In this document: positions 24,296 to 34,377 of the stretch, in pieces
Layout of the letters: every line of letters begins with the position of its first letter
Numbering within the stretch: position 1 is the first letter of the stretch
From: Sanguinoderma infundibulare
Lineage: Eukaryota; Basidiomycota; Agaricomycetes; Polyporales; Polyporaceae
Length of the DNA stretch: 64,000 nt
Reading direction: 5' to 3'
Assembly: GCA_032821775.1 (NCBI GenBank)
Contig: JAVLRN010000005.1
Span: forward strand, 992,001 to 1,056,000
Notes under the pieces: model-generated
Seen by the model: only the letters and a program-made list of their open reading frames with translations
Told to the model about the DNA's origin: nothing
Databases searched by the model: none
Program-made: the position numbers and the translations under genes

Positions 24296-26291
24296 ATGGT
24301 GCGAATACCTGACCTCCCAGGCAACCCTATCCCCCACAACTCCGACCAGGAGCACTGGCTCAAGCGACATGTCGCCTTCTTGTGCCGCATGGACAATGAA
24401 CGGTGTGTGGCGCACCCATACCTCTCACCCGACTCTCTCTCAATCAATGCTGCACAAAGGTTTCCTGGTAGCCAACCAGTCAGTTTTGCCGCCAAGGACC
24501 TGGACAAGTTGGAAGCCCAAGAGTATGTCTCATTCCGACTGTATACGGCTCCATTGCCTGTAATATTCCGTCATCTTGCAGTTACTGGGTCGCCGAGAAA
24601 TCAGACGGCGTCCGCGTCCTCCTCCTCATCCAGACAGACGGCGCTTCCTCCGACCAAATGATATACCTCGTGAGTCCGATCCTAGAGTTCTGTCGGGCAG
24701 AGACGCATACCCCTTTACGAACGTCAGATCGACCGCCACAACTCCTACCGGCAACTCCACGGCCTCTATTTCCCTCACCACGAAGACCCTCGCAACCCTC
24801 TTCGAAATACAATCGTAGACGGCGAGCTCGTCATCGACGTCGACCCCCGTACCAAGCATGTTTGTCAATCCGCCCCCTCCCCGCCTCTTCCTCTGCTGAT
24901 TCCCCATCTGGTGTCTTTTCTTGCCTTTTTCGTTCCTTTGACAGGAAACGTTGCGTTATCTCGCCTTCGATTGTCTCGTCGTTGACGACCAGAACGTCAT
25001 GTCACGACCCCTCGACAAACGTTACGGGGTCCGTGCCTTCGTTTCGCTTTTGCGCGTGCCCTAACCTCCATGTCCTTCGCTGACATGCTCTTGACTCGTG
25101 TAGCGCCTACAGAAGTGGGTGTACGAACCCTACCGTAAGATGATGCGCGACCACCCCCATGTCGCCTTGCAGCAACCTTTCGAGTGCGTAGGCCTCCCGT
25201 CCGTCAGTGGGCTAAAACTTGACAAGTTGCCTTCGTGTCTGTTCGTAACAGGTTCAAGGTCAAGGACGTCAAGTTCTCGTACCACGTCGAGGACGTCTTC
25301 AACATCGACATTCCCCAGCTCTTGCACGGCAACGACGGCCTCATCTACACATGCGTCAGCACGCCCTATGCGCCCGGCACGGATCCCAATATGTGCGTGT
25401 CTTCCTGCCTTCCATTTGGCCCCACCTTCTTCGGATCCTGGCTGATGCGCCGTCGCTTCTGCGCGTGCATGCCCGTGTGCGTGTCCGACGTATGTGCGCT
25501 AGTTTGAAGTGGAAACCTCCGTCGGAAAATTCGATAGACTTCAAGCTCGTCCTCCGCTTCGCTCCGACGCCGGGGAAGCCCAACGTGCCCGATTTCCAGA
25601 CCAAGCCCATCTTCGAGCTCCACGTATGGTGTGGCGATGACCGCGGCATCGCACGCTACGAGTTTTATGATGTAATGCACGTCGACGACGACGAGTGGGA
25701 AAGGTCGGTCCCCCGTACGTCCCACGTGTAACCAATTTGTAGGCTGACTGTATGCGCATTCGGGAAGCAGGATGAAGACGTCGAGCGAGCAGCTCGACGA
25801 CCGCGTGGTCGAGGTCCACTGGGATCCCGTCGGCGAGCACTGGCGGATGATGCGCTTCCGGGACGACAAGCCGAACGGAAACCACAAGTCCGTTGTGGAC
25901 AACATCATAAAGAGCATCGCCGACGGCGTCGAGAAGGACATCGTGCGTGCCTTGTCCGCCTTTCCTCATCCTCATCCTCGCTGCCGCAGCACGCCTTCTG
26001 ACGTCTTTGCTCGCATAGCTCCTGTCGCGCTCGTCCTCGATCAGGAACAACTGGAAAGCCCGCGCAGTGCCAGGCGGCGCGCCACCACCACCGCCGCCAC
26101 CGCCGAAGACTCTAAGCGGCCATCCTCCGGCGAAGCCCATACCACCGCAGCACACCCTGCTTCAACCTCCACCACCTCCGCCTGCACAGAGGCTCGACGG
26201 CCCGCGCGTCGAGCAGCGATACTCGCGCCTCGCGCCCTCGCCGTGGAGCAAGGTCACCGGGCCGTCCATGGTCGCCGGGATGTACAGGTGA
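24296..26291 (+). CDS. CEG1: mRNA capping enzyme, guanylyltransferase subunit
   Basis: Ten exons (24296-24402, 24460-24522, 24582-24669, 24728-24859, 24945-25028, 25104-25183, 25252-25392, 25503-25703, 25771-25942, 26019-26291) give 446 residues. The enzyme transfers GMP from GTP to the diphosphate 5' end of nascent pre-mRNA in the nucleus. The covalent nucleotidyltransferase motif I is EKSDGVR (Lys is the GMP attachment site). Other motifs are motif III IVDGELVID, YLAFDCLVVDDQ, motif IV HGNDGLIYT, and motif V LKWKPP with FKLVLRF; motif VI-like WRMMRFRDDKPNGN follows. The C-terminus adds an unusual proline-rich tail (PGGAPPPPPPPP onward, about 70 residues), which could bind an SH3, WW or EVH1 partner. 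One donor (after exon 5) is GTCCGT. Confidence 0.95.
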
Positions 26292-27954
26292 ACATCGCGC
26301 CAGCGCACGACAAACTGGCCCCACGTGGCCAGCGTCTGCGAGGTGCCCGGCGTCGAGTGCTGCGCCGCGCGCCGCGCGTCCGATGCGACGCGGTGCTGAG
26401 ATGGCGACGAGCGGCGGGTGCGGGTGCGGGTGCGTAAATACGTCTGTCATCCCATGCGGGGCCGAACTGCTGCGACGACCACGTTCGGCCTCGGGTGACC
26501 TACGTCGCCTCGCCCGCCGCGTTTTGCGTCGTCTGTCGTGCTGGGGCGCGTCCGGAGGGGAGGATGGCTGGTGATTGTCCTGGTGTCAATATTGTGCATA
26601 CATCATGTGTCGTGCAGGATCTTGTCTGGTGGTTTGCACGCTTGCGTTGGGGAATGGGTGGTGAGACTGACTTGGTGTTTGGTACGGATGGTATTGTTGT
26701 TCGTGTCGGATTATATGTAGGACTTGTCAATGTCGATAGCGTGACATGCGGAGAGTGCACCTAGCTCACGCGGGGGAGCGATGTGCTACAACACCATTGA
26801 TTTTGGAGGCCCGCGCGCGGTACCGGCACACGCTGGGGAGCTCCATCGTGAATGTACTATGTACATCATCAGCCAGCCATGTATGTAGCGTACACAGCGA
26901 AGCGACTGCAGCCCGCCTCCCCGTGCACACGCACACGCACGCCATGCAGCAGCTGGAGGCTTTTGTGTGTGTGCTGGTGCCAGTGGGCGAGCTTTTCGGA
27001 CATTTCGTAAAGAAGTCGTGATTCGTGAACGCGCCACAACGGCTAAGCGAGCATCGGGGCAAGAATAGGGTGGGGTTTGTCGACGGTCGAGCCAACTACA
27101 ACAAAGGGGATTGCAAAGCTCAAGCGATGTCGGTAGCCATGCATGTGTGTGTGTGGAGGGTAGGAGGATGGTAGGTGAGCGGGGACGGAAAGCAACAACA
27201 ACGCTAAGACAGCAAGCAAGGCCGAGACAAGGGGATGATGATGGAGATTGAGAGAGGAATGCATGTCTAGTCGTTACAGAGATGAGAGTGAGAGAGGAAG
27301 ACAAGACAACAACTCGGACACGGGGTCCAACGCGTAGGCCTGCGGAACGAATGGGGGGGAGGCCGGGGTCGCGTAGTCGCAGTGGGGGGTGTGATATGGA
27401 CACAAGGGACACGATGGCGGCAATGAGACACAAGGACACAAGAACCGGATGCGCGCGCGTGTTCGTACGATCGTCACGTCGTGGGCGTCGTGAAGGGCAA
27501 GAACGGTCGGTCGGTCATGCGGACGTGAGGCGTAAGCGGGGAGCGATGCGAACGGTACGTTGGACAGGCGGGACCGGGGTGGGATGTGCGTAGTGAAACA
27601 AGGTTGCAAGATTACAGCGTCCTGAGATGTGATGCATGCGCGACTACTCGCCATGCGAGCGTCGTAGGAGTCGGGAGGATGCGAAGGAAAGAGGTATGTG
27701 GAGATAGGACGTTGATGGGGGCTGGAGGAACCGCAGCAGTGGTACCCATGGAGGGGATCGACGTGTCACGGGACATTGCACCGTATCCAACGGGATTCGA
27801 GACAAGATGTACAACGGGGCAGGGCCCAGCGCCCGTGGATATTCAACGGCTAACGCAAAGGGGATAAGAGGAGAGGACAAGAGGGTGGGCGCGTGCATTG
27901 ACGCTTTTCTCCGTCCGCGACAAGACATGTCCGCCAAGCAAATGGGGAGCCTGC
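26292..27954. other. Gene-free convergent region (1.66 kb)
   Basis: Between two convergent stops. All ORFs are short and lack motifs or splice-consistent neighbours. Short CA/GT microsatellites are visible (about 26930-26975 and 27145-27160). Some of it must be 3' UTR. Confidence 0.55.
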
Positions 27955-28837
27955 TCAAAGGAAAAGGTCGTCGACTTCACTGTCGCGCATGGTGGACGAG
28001 AAGAAAGGCGGGGGCGTGGGGACCATGTCGTCAAAGCGGTCATCGCTAAACTGCGAGGTGGACAACTGAAACTCGACCGCCGAATAGCTAACCGACCGCG
28101 AGGCAACTGGAGGGACACGACCCATAGGTCTGCGGGGACCAATGCCTGATGCGAAGAGTGATGGATACGTGGGGCCGGCAGGCCGGAGGACGTCCATGTA
28201 CGTCGGGAGGAAGGGGGAACCCGGGGCAGACTCGAAGCTGCTGTCCAGCGAGGACTGGGATGACTGGGATGCATGCCTACGAAGGGGTACCCGCGGCGCG
28301 ATAGCCAAAGCCGTGAACTGAGGGAGAGGGGACATGACCTATGAGATCATGACTGATGTTCAACTAGGCAGGGTGGCGTGCAATGGTATTGCAACATACC
28401 TCAGGAGTGCTCGACCCAATGGAGTTGTCCGTGGACACGTCCCAAAGGGGGCTTGAAAGTACCCCACTTTCAAAGCCTCCGATTTCCGGGCCCGCGGTAA
28501 CGAGATCTGCTACCGCGGACGGGATGAGCGCGACGTCCTCGGACGCAACGATACTCGGGCCGCCGGGAGGACGAACGTCCTGGTTCTCCGCCGCAACCTG
28601 CTCGTCTGAGCCTTGTTCCTCCCCTGATGGCGCTGCGAACTCGCGCTGGCCATCCTGAACGACCCACCAGTCGATGTCCGCGAGGACGCGCCGGTTGCTG
28701 GTGTCTGACCCCGAGGACCTACGAGGTTGGCTGCTTCCTGCGCGCGTTGTGTGGTTGGACGCGCTGCTGGAAGAAGGATTCCTGTAGGGGGAAGAGCGGA
28801 CCGAGGGAGAAGAGAGGGTGCGACGGAGAGATGGCAT
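27955..28837 (-). CDS. Ser-rich protein of unknown function
   Basis: Two exons (28837-28400 and 28338-27955) with a clean GTATGT donor give 273 residues. I do not recognise a family. The N-terminus is Ser/Arg-rich (MPSLRRTLSSPSVRSSPYRN). An island NRRVLADIDWWVVQDGQ is the only part that looks folded, and the C-terminal exon has RRHASQSSQSSLDSSFE, FLPTYMDVLRP and an acidic end (DSEVDDLFL). Many Ser-Pro and Arg-x-x-Ser sites suggest phosphorylation, an inference. The frame is open across both exons with phase-0 splicing, and a TATA-like string lies upstream, which argues against a chance ORF. Confidence 0.65.
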
Positions 28838-28983
28838 GGCGACGTCCGGTGGAGGGGGCGAGACCGAGGGGTGGATGGTGGGGTGCGCAAGCAGCGACGA
28901 CGAAGACTACGACAGCGAGCGAGGCGATGTCGAGGGTATAAGTCGACGTGTGCGGCTGCCTGGCGCAGACGGGGGGAGGAGAC

Positions 28984-28999
28984 AAGGAGGGTATATAAG
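28984..28999 (-). promoter_or_regulatory. TATA-like element of the Ser-rich gene
   Basis: Read on the minus strand, CTTATATACC lies about 150 bases upstream of the start at 28837. Position fits a core promoter. Confidence 0.45.
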
Positions 29000-29419
29000 A
29001 AATTTATACGTACGTGGGGCCAATTGCAATCCGATGTGAAGGGTCAAAGAAGCCCGGGAATCTAAAGGCGCCCGTGCCGCCATCATTCTCCATCCAGCGC
29101 TGCGTACAGCTCCCGCCGCTCAATCTCTCTCCGTCCCTCGTCCTCTTCTCGCTTTCTCTTCGTTCACAGCCGAGCTCGCTTGTCCAAAGGCTACAGTCAC
29201 AAAATGGAGAGCCAGTGGCTTGTGGAATGCGGACCCCTCCAGGCGGTCCGGACCCCGTCCGGGTGTTGAACGACATCGCGTATCAGATCCATTGCAACTT
29301 GCACGTTGTTGCAAGCGACATCGTATAACAACCTGGGCAGAGAAGCTTTGAAGAGCAGCTGTTTACCCCCGTCTACATCCGCAACTAGTGTTGTTGCTAC
29401 ACTACCTTGACGGTGATCT

Positions 29420-29680
29420 GGGACAAAGCTTATTGCGCCCGGCGCCCCTCGGTCGTAACGCCCGAGGTCTTGTCCTTCCCTTCTTCCTCCGCACCTTCGC
29501 AGCTGGCTTGTTTCCACCCAAGTACAATGTATCCATTTGCGGTCGCCTTCTCTTCCTCACGACGGAGTCGCACAGGTGATCGAGAAGTTTACTCCCCAGT
29601 CTACGACCTCGATAAGCCTCGATATCAGTCAGTATCGAGTAACGAGGTGTTGCAAATCGCCAGCAGGTCACCCGTGCCCG
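29420..29680 (-). pseudogene. GNAT acetyltransferase relic (Naa50-like)
   Basis: Minus-strand reading gives YSILTDIEAYRGRRLGSKLL, then DHL and, after a charged stretch, MDTLYL and NKPAAKV. This resembles the acetyl-CoA site of NAA50-type N-terminal acetyltransferases (family pattern: YIMTLGVLAPYRxxGLGSKLL...IYLHVQ...AAKxFY). The expected next block (GF.EVGRYD.YY) appears only in another frame (DLGRYDRG at about 29455), and no full N-terminal half or proper HVQ.SN motif can be assembled. It therefore looks like a truncated, frame-disrupted copy. A diverged chance match is possible because the recognisable part is only about 50 residues. Confidence 0.42.
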
Positions 29681-29841
29681 CCGGCCCCACGCTCAGGAAC
29701 GCGCAGCGTAGGAAGACCCATCGATCACCGACATTTGTGAGAGTATTATGCGCCTCAATTACCCTCTGATGTGCTTGCGAAGACGTCGCTTTGGAGCCGT
29801 TTACTTGGGCTTCCTGTGGGATGTCGCGATTGCAGCCACTG

Positions 29842-29948
29842 ACGCGTCTCTCGTCTTCCTGACGCGTCGATGGCTCTCTCGACGCGTTAGGGACGCAATG
29901 ACGGTACTATCAATGGCGTTGGACCCTATCTGTAGCACAAAGACGCGT
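29842..29948. promoter_or_regulatory. Cluster of four MluI cell-cycle boxes (ACGCGT)
   Basis: The palindrome ACGCGT occurs at about 29842, 29862, 29882 and 29943, three of them spaced exactly 20 bases apart. In fungi ACGCGT is the MBF-binding element of G1/S genes. Function here is inferred only from clustering and spacing; no cell-cycle gene is adjacent. Confidence 0.4.
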
Positions 29949-31184
29949 CGTGGAACGCTCTGCGTCGCGTCGAATCGCGCCCCGAACGGTGCCTTTGTAC
30001 GTGCGACTGCGGGTCACCCGCCCAGCATCCGCCTTCTCATCCGCGTCACATCCACCTTCCATGCTGATGCCGCCTGCATCTGTTCGCCTCGGTACGAGTC
30101 CTACTTGTCAACACCCGGCGTCAACGAACGAAAAGGGCATCTGCTTTGCCACGGCCAAATTGGCACCATGCGTAAGGATGACGGTTCTGCGCTTCGCGGC
30201 TTCCGACGACGGAACCGCGTTCAAAACAGGTGTGAGAGAGATAACGGGATGCGGTGTATCGTTGGATATTACTGTCACAGGACCTGATCGTCGTCATATA
30301 AAGTGGCACCCCTCTTGGAGCGTGCATGCAAGGAGATTTATATCGCCGGATAATGAGACCGCCCATCAAAACTTAGGAACCAGTGACCTGTTGACCATCG
30401 TTTGTGCGCGGTCAGCGCAACCCGGGAAACAGGACGCGGACGAGCTAGAAGTACGCACCTCTTTGTTACGCGATGTGTCCTTGGCCCACATCATTCAACG
30501 CGAAGGATAATCTGTTCGTTGCACCACCGATAAGGTCGGAGAAGTGCTTCCAGCTCTCAGCGCTATGGATGATCGCTCAACTTTACAACTTCTCGTCATG
30601 GAATACTATTCTTAAATGAGTGTAAGTCAAAGTGAAGTGAAGTATACGCACAGTGATTGATAGCACCCAGGCCCACGCAGACAGGCCCATAATCTTCCCA
30701 CAGTTTCATCCAAAGCATTCAAAACGCCACGCCGTAGGTCATCGATGTTGACAAGTTGGCCACAACCCAATCTGTCTCAGAACCTCGTGTCACAGAGCAA
30801 GCCGTAACGCTGCGGCCAGCAGACGGTGAAACTCGCAGCGATGACGCACCTGAGGCGACCCTGAGCGAGGTACGGTCCTCGGGACGCTTAACCTCAGGGT
30901 CGGGGGAAACTTTAATTGCCGATCCTACTCACCTGCCTAATGCGGATGCGGTGTGGGGGAGCGCCCGCGCGCCGTGTTGGCGGGCGGGGACGATCCGGGA
31001 CTCGGGACGCGAGGAGGCGGCACGATACGACTCGCGCGACTTCAGAACCGAACACCATGCGCTTCCCACTCGGCCGGTACTTATCTCTCGAGGCCACCAT
31101 CGCCCTGCCTTCTCTCGCCATCCTCCATACCTATCTCGCAACGACTATCCACCGCGCGCACATCCCTCGGCCGCTCGAGGCGAA

Positions 31185-33126
31185 ATGTCGACCCTTTTCT
31201 ATGGCGCGCTCATCACCCCGACGTCCCTGACGGAGTATCGCGCGCTGCCTCGCGCGTTGCTGTCCGTGTCGCGCGCGACCGGAGATATTGAATGGGTCGA
31301 GGATGACGTGGCGGCGAGTCAGTTGCAGGACGTCCTCGCGCGCCATGGCGCGGCCTCGGAGGCTCTGGACATCGTTGAACTGAAGCTGGGAGAGTTCTTG
31401 ATTCCAGGGTTCGTCGATACACACATCGTGAGTCTTCAGAAGCACCTCAGAGCCACTCAGGGGTTTCTCATCCGTATCGCTTGTATTATAGCATGCGCCC
31501 CAAGTCCCGAACCTTGGAAGGTATGTGTCCTACTTGTCTCGCGTCCCAGGGACATGCTCAGAATTCGACTATAGTGGTCAAGAGCATGAACTGTTGGATT
31601 GGCTTTCCCAAGTCACCTTTCCCATGGAGTCCCGCTTCGCAGACACCGGCTTCGCGAAGCGAGCGTACGGCTCTGTCATCAAGCGCACGCTAGACTACGG
31701 GGTACGCGTACGGCCGCCCTGCTCGGAAATTCCACTCACACTAACTCGCGGAAATGAAAGTCTACGACGTGCTGCTACTATGGCACCCTTCATCTAGAGG
31801 CCACAAAGGTTCTCGCAGACGTAATTCACACCTACGGTGCGCGCCTCCGCCACGCTTCCTCCTTCTAGCACGCGCCCTCGACTGACACCCATCCGTTCGA
31901 ACAGGCCAGCGCGCATTCGTCGGGGTAGGTGAGCTCCCCTCTAACCCCTTCCCGCCCGTCTTCTGAGCGCATCCCGACCGATCAATCACGCCACAGAAAT
32001 GCAACATGGACAGGAACTCGCCCGACTACTATGTCGAGCCCTCGGTAGACGCGTCCCTCGCCGCCACGCGCGAGCTTATCGCACACATCCGCGCCCTACC
32101 CCCGCCCGCAGCGGGCTCGGCCGAACCGCTTGTACGCCCGGTCCTGACCCCGCGCTTCGCCATCGCGTGCACTGGTGAGCTTCTCGCCGGCCTGGGGAAG
32201 CTCGCGGCCGAGGACCCCGCGTTGGCGATCCAGACGCACATCTCGGAGAACGAGGCCGAAGTCGCGCTCACGAAGAAGCTGTTCCCGCCCGAGTCGCTAC
32301 CCGATCCTCCCCCGCTGCCGAATGGGATGGCGAAGGTGAACGGGATCGGCAAGGCGAAGGGGGATTCGGAGACCACGTACGCGGACGTGTATAATGCGTA
32401 TGGGCTGTTGCGGAAGAACACGGTTCTGGCGCATGGGGTACACCTGGAGGAAGAGGAGGTGGCGATCATCAAGGCGAGGAATGCGGGCATCAGCCACTGT
32501 CCAACAAGTAACTTCAACCTGCGCAGCGGGTGCGCACGGATCGGGATGCTCCTGGATCACGGCATCAAGGTACGGTACCCTCCATTCCCTCCCTCTCTCC
32601 CTCTTCTTCAGCGATCGTTTCGCTCACCAAGGCGCATCAGGTCGGGCTAGGCACAGACGTCTCGGGCGGCTTCTCGCCCTCGATCCTCACCGCGGTCCAG
32701 CACGCGAGCATGTGCGCCAAGGTCGTCGCGCTGAACTCGGATGGCAAGACCCCTGCGCACACGCGGTTCACGGACCGCCAGCTGCCAATCGCGACCCTCT
32801 TCTACCTCGCGACGCTCGGCGGCGCCGAGGTGTGCGACCTCCAGACGCGCATCGGGTCGCTGGTGCCGGGCAAGGCGTTCGACGCGCTCGTCGTGAGCGT
32901 TCGGAACGAGGCGGGCAACCCGGCGGTGTGGGGCATGGACACGGCGGAGGAGCTGGAGATGGGTCTGACGGCGCACGGGAAGGCGAGGGTGCGGACGGAG
33001 AGGGAGGAGCTGGCGGGGATGCTGGAGAAGTTCTTGTTCTGTGGGGACGATCGGAACATGAGGAGGGTGTATGTGCAGGGAAGGTTTGTTGGCGGGAAGG
33101 AGTTCCGTGGCGGTGAGGATCTATAG
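31185..33126 (+). CDS. Guanine deaminase
   Basis: Seven exons (31185-31427, 31492-31520, 31575-31701, 31761-31836, 31905-31924, 31997-32569, 32641-33126) join to 517 residues. The enzyme hydrolyses guanine to xanthine and ammonia in purine salvage/catabolism. The amidohydrolase zinc site IPGFVDTHIHAPQ is split by intron 1 between the two histidines. Further motifs are SGQEHELLDWL, TTCCYYGTLH, IQTHISENEAE (zinc His), LAHGVHL, ISHCPTSNFNLRSG and GLGTDVSGG (catalytic Asp), followed by the C-terminal LVPGKAFDALVV. An insert of about 25 residues (DPPPLPNGMAKVNGIGKAKG) between ENEAEV and YNAYGLL is longer than usual. The start is the ATG opening MSTLFYGAL. One acceptor is AAG. Confidence 0.95.
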
Positions 33127-33532
33127 AGGGGACCATTGACATCGGCCTTTCATTTCTGATAGAGTATCAGTGCACTATTCTCATAGCAGGGCAGTCCAAG
33201 TCGTAGAAGGCGTGGGTTGAACTTTCAACGGCGAGGAACTTGAACGGCCCCGACATTGTCACGGGCCTGTACTAACGAGCGAGGTAACTGTTACCGAGAG
33301 GTACCTCCATCGCCGGACGCCGATCCTCGTTTGTCCACGGAAATGTCGGACATGAACGTTTGAACTATGTATCTTCCATAGCAATAGCTCAAGAGGCATG
33401 ATTGAAAATAAGATGGATTGGTGTTGTACGACATGGCTTCATCCGGACCCTTGAATCACGAGGAAGTCAATGACGATGCGTAACACATGGTGGACTGCCT
33501 CGACAGAGAGCATGACTCACAACAATTTTGTT
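33127..33532. other. Convergent 3' region
   Basis: Between the guanine deaminase and PAC3 stops. No ORF or repeat of note. Confidence 0.5.
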
Positions 33533-34062
33533 TCACTTCTTCGCTAACAGCTCTCGCACCATCTCCATAGCACCATAGAAGACGGCGCGATCGTGCGGGC
33601 TGAGTTCTGAGGAATCAGACGAACCTGGGGTCTTGGCCAACGCGATTCCGACGACCACAGCGCGTCTGTCGTATTCTAGTGCGCTCGCCTCCTCCATTGT
33701 CCACACCAGAGTAGCAATTTGTGAGGCGTAAAGCGAATGTAGAGTTTGTATACGGTCAGATGGTGCGCTTCCGAGTAGAGGTGTGAGTTGAAGAGAAGGG
33801 GGCGGGACCGGAAGGGGGACAACATTGGGATGCTCAGGATCCGGCGCCGGGGGTGGTAAGAGAGGTATGGTGGAGGGTATGGTTGCTTGAATCTGATGAT
33901 GGTTTGAGGACAATGATACAGATCGGATGGTGCGGAACTCACCAAACTCCCCACTTTTCCTAGCTGAGTGACCAGAACCATGATGCGGTCTGCGAACGCC
34001 TGAAGCAAAACATCTGTATGTACACCTTCAAGTTCTCTGGAAATATTGGCTGTCTGGAGCAT
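33533..34062 (-). CDS. Proteasome assembly chaperone 3 (PAC3/PSMG3-like)
   Basis: Two exons (34062-33943 and 33892-33533) give 159 residues. The N-terminal strand pattern ISRELEGVHTDVLLQAFADRIMVLVTQLGKVGSL is the PAC3/PSMG3 hallmark (VHTDV...FSDRILVxVTQxGKxGTL). The second half carries LLGSAPSDRIQTLHSLYASQIATLVW and YDRRAVVVGIALAK, matching the helix and last strand. PAC3 pairs with PAC4 to organise alpha-ring assembly of the 20S proteasome in the cytosol. A Pro-rich loop (PLLPPPAPDPEHP) sits at the splice junction and is longer than in animals. It is divergent from MED16, with 315 bases between starts. Confidence 0.8.
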
Positions 34063-34377
34063 TGTTGTTCGAAGAGAGGTCGCCTGTAGGTGGTGGTGGA
34101 CGGCAAGATCTACGCGAGCGCGTCACGGTCTTACCACTGTATGTAACCCGCCCAGCATGATCGCTGCACATACCTCCGCGTCTTGTCCAGAGCCGCATAT
34201 ACATACCTCACCACTAACTACATCCTCGCAACCCGGCAAACCGTCTTGCGCTCCTCTTGTTCTCCTGAATACGTGCTAGCGGACTTTTTGCTTCTGGCTT
34301 GTTCATCGTCCTCGTTTCCACTCGTAGAACACGCTTGGTATCGCATCTGTGGCTGAAACGACCTGCACCGTCCGGCC
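34063..34377. other. Divergent promoter between PAC3 and MED16
   Basis: 315 bases between two start codons. No clear TATA box. Short ORFs are shadows. Confidence 0.5.

Larger units (their letters stand above)
28838..31184. other. Long intergenic region with relic and MluI-box cluster
   Basis: 2.3 kb separates the start of the Ser-rich gene (-) and guanine deaminase (+). It contains a degraded acetyltransferase-like reading frame (29420-29680) and a cluster of ACGCGT boxes (29842-29948), both listed separately. ORFs at 29748-30287 and 29950-30510 have no motif or homology I can see, and I do not call them. Confidence 0.55.

Noticed and set aside
26292..27954. Antisense gene in the gene-free stretch
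   Set aside because: ORFs are short, Cys/Arg-rich by chance and have no conserved order; microsatellites are present.
29748..30510. Two overlapping plus-strand ORFs of about 180 codons
   Set aside because: No recognisable domain and no neighbouring exons; start codons poorly placed; the region also holds the MluI-box cluster.
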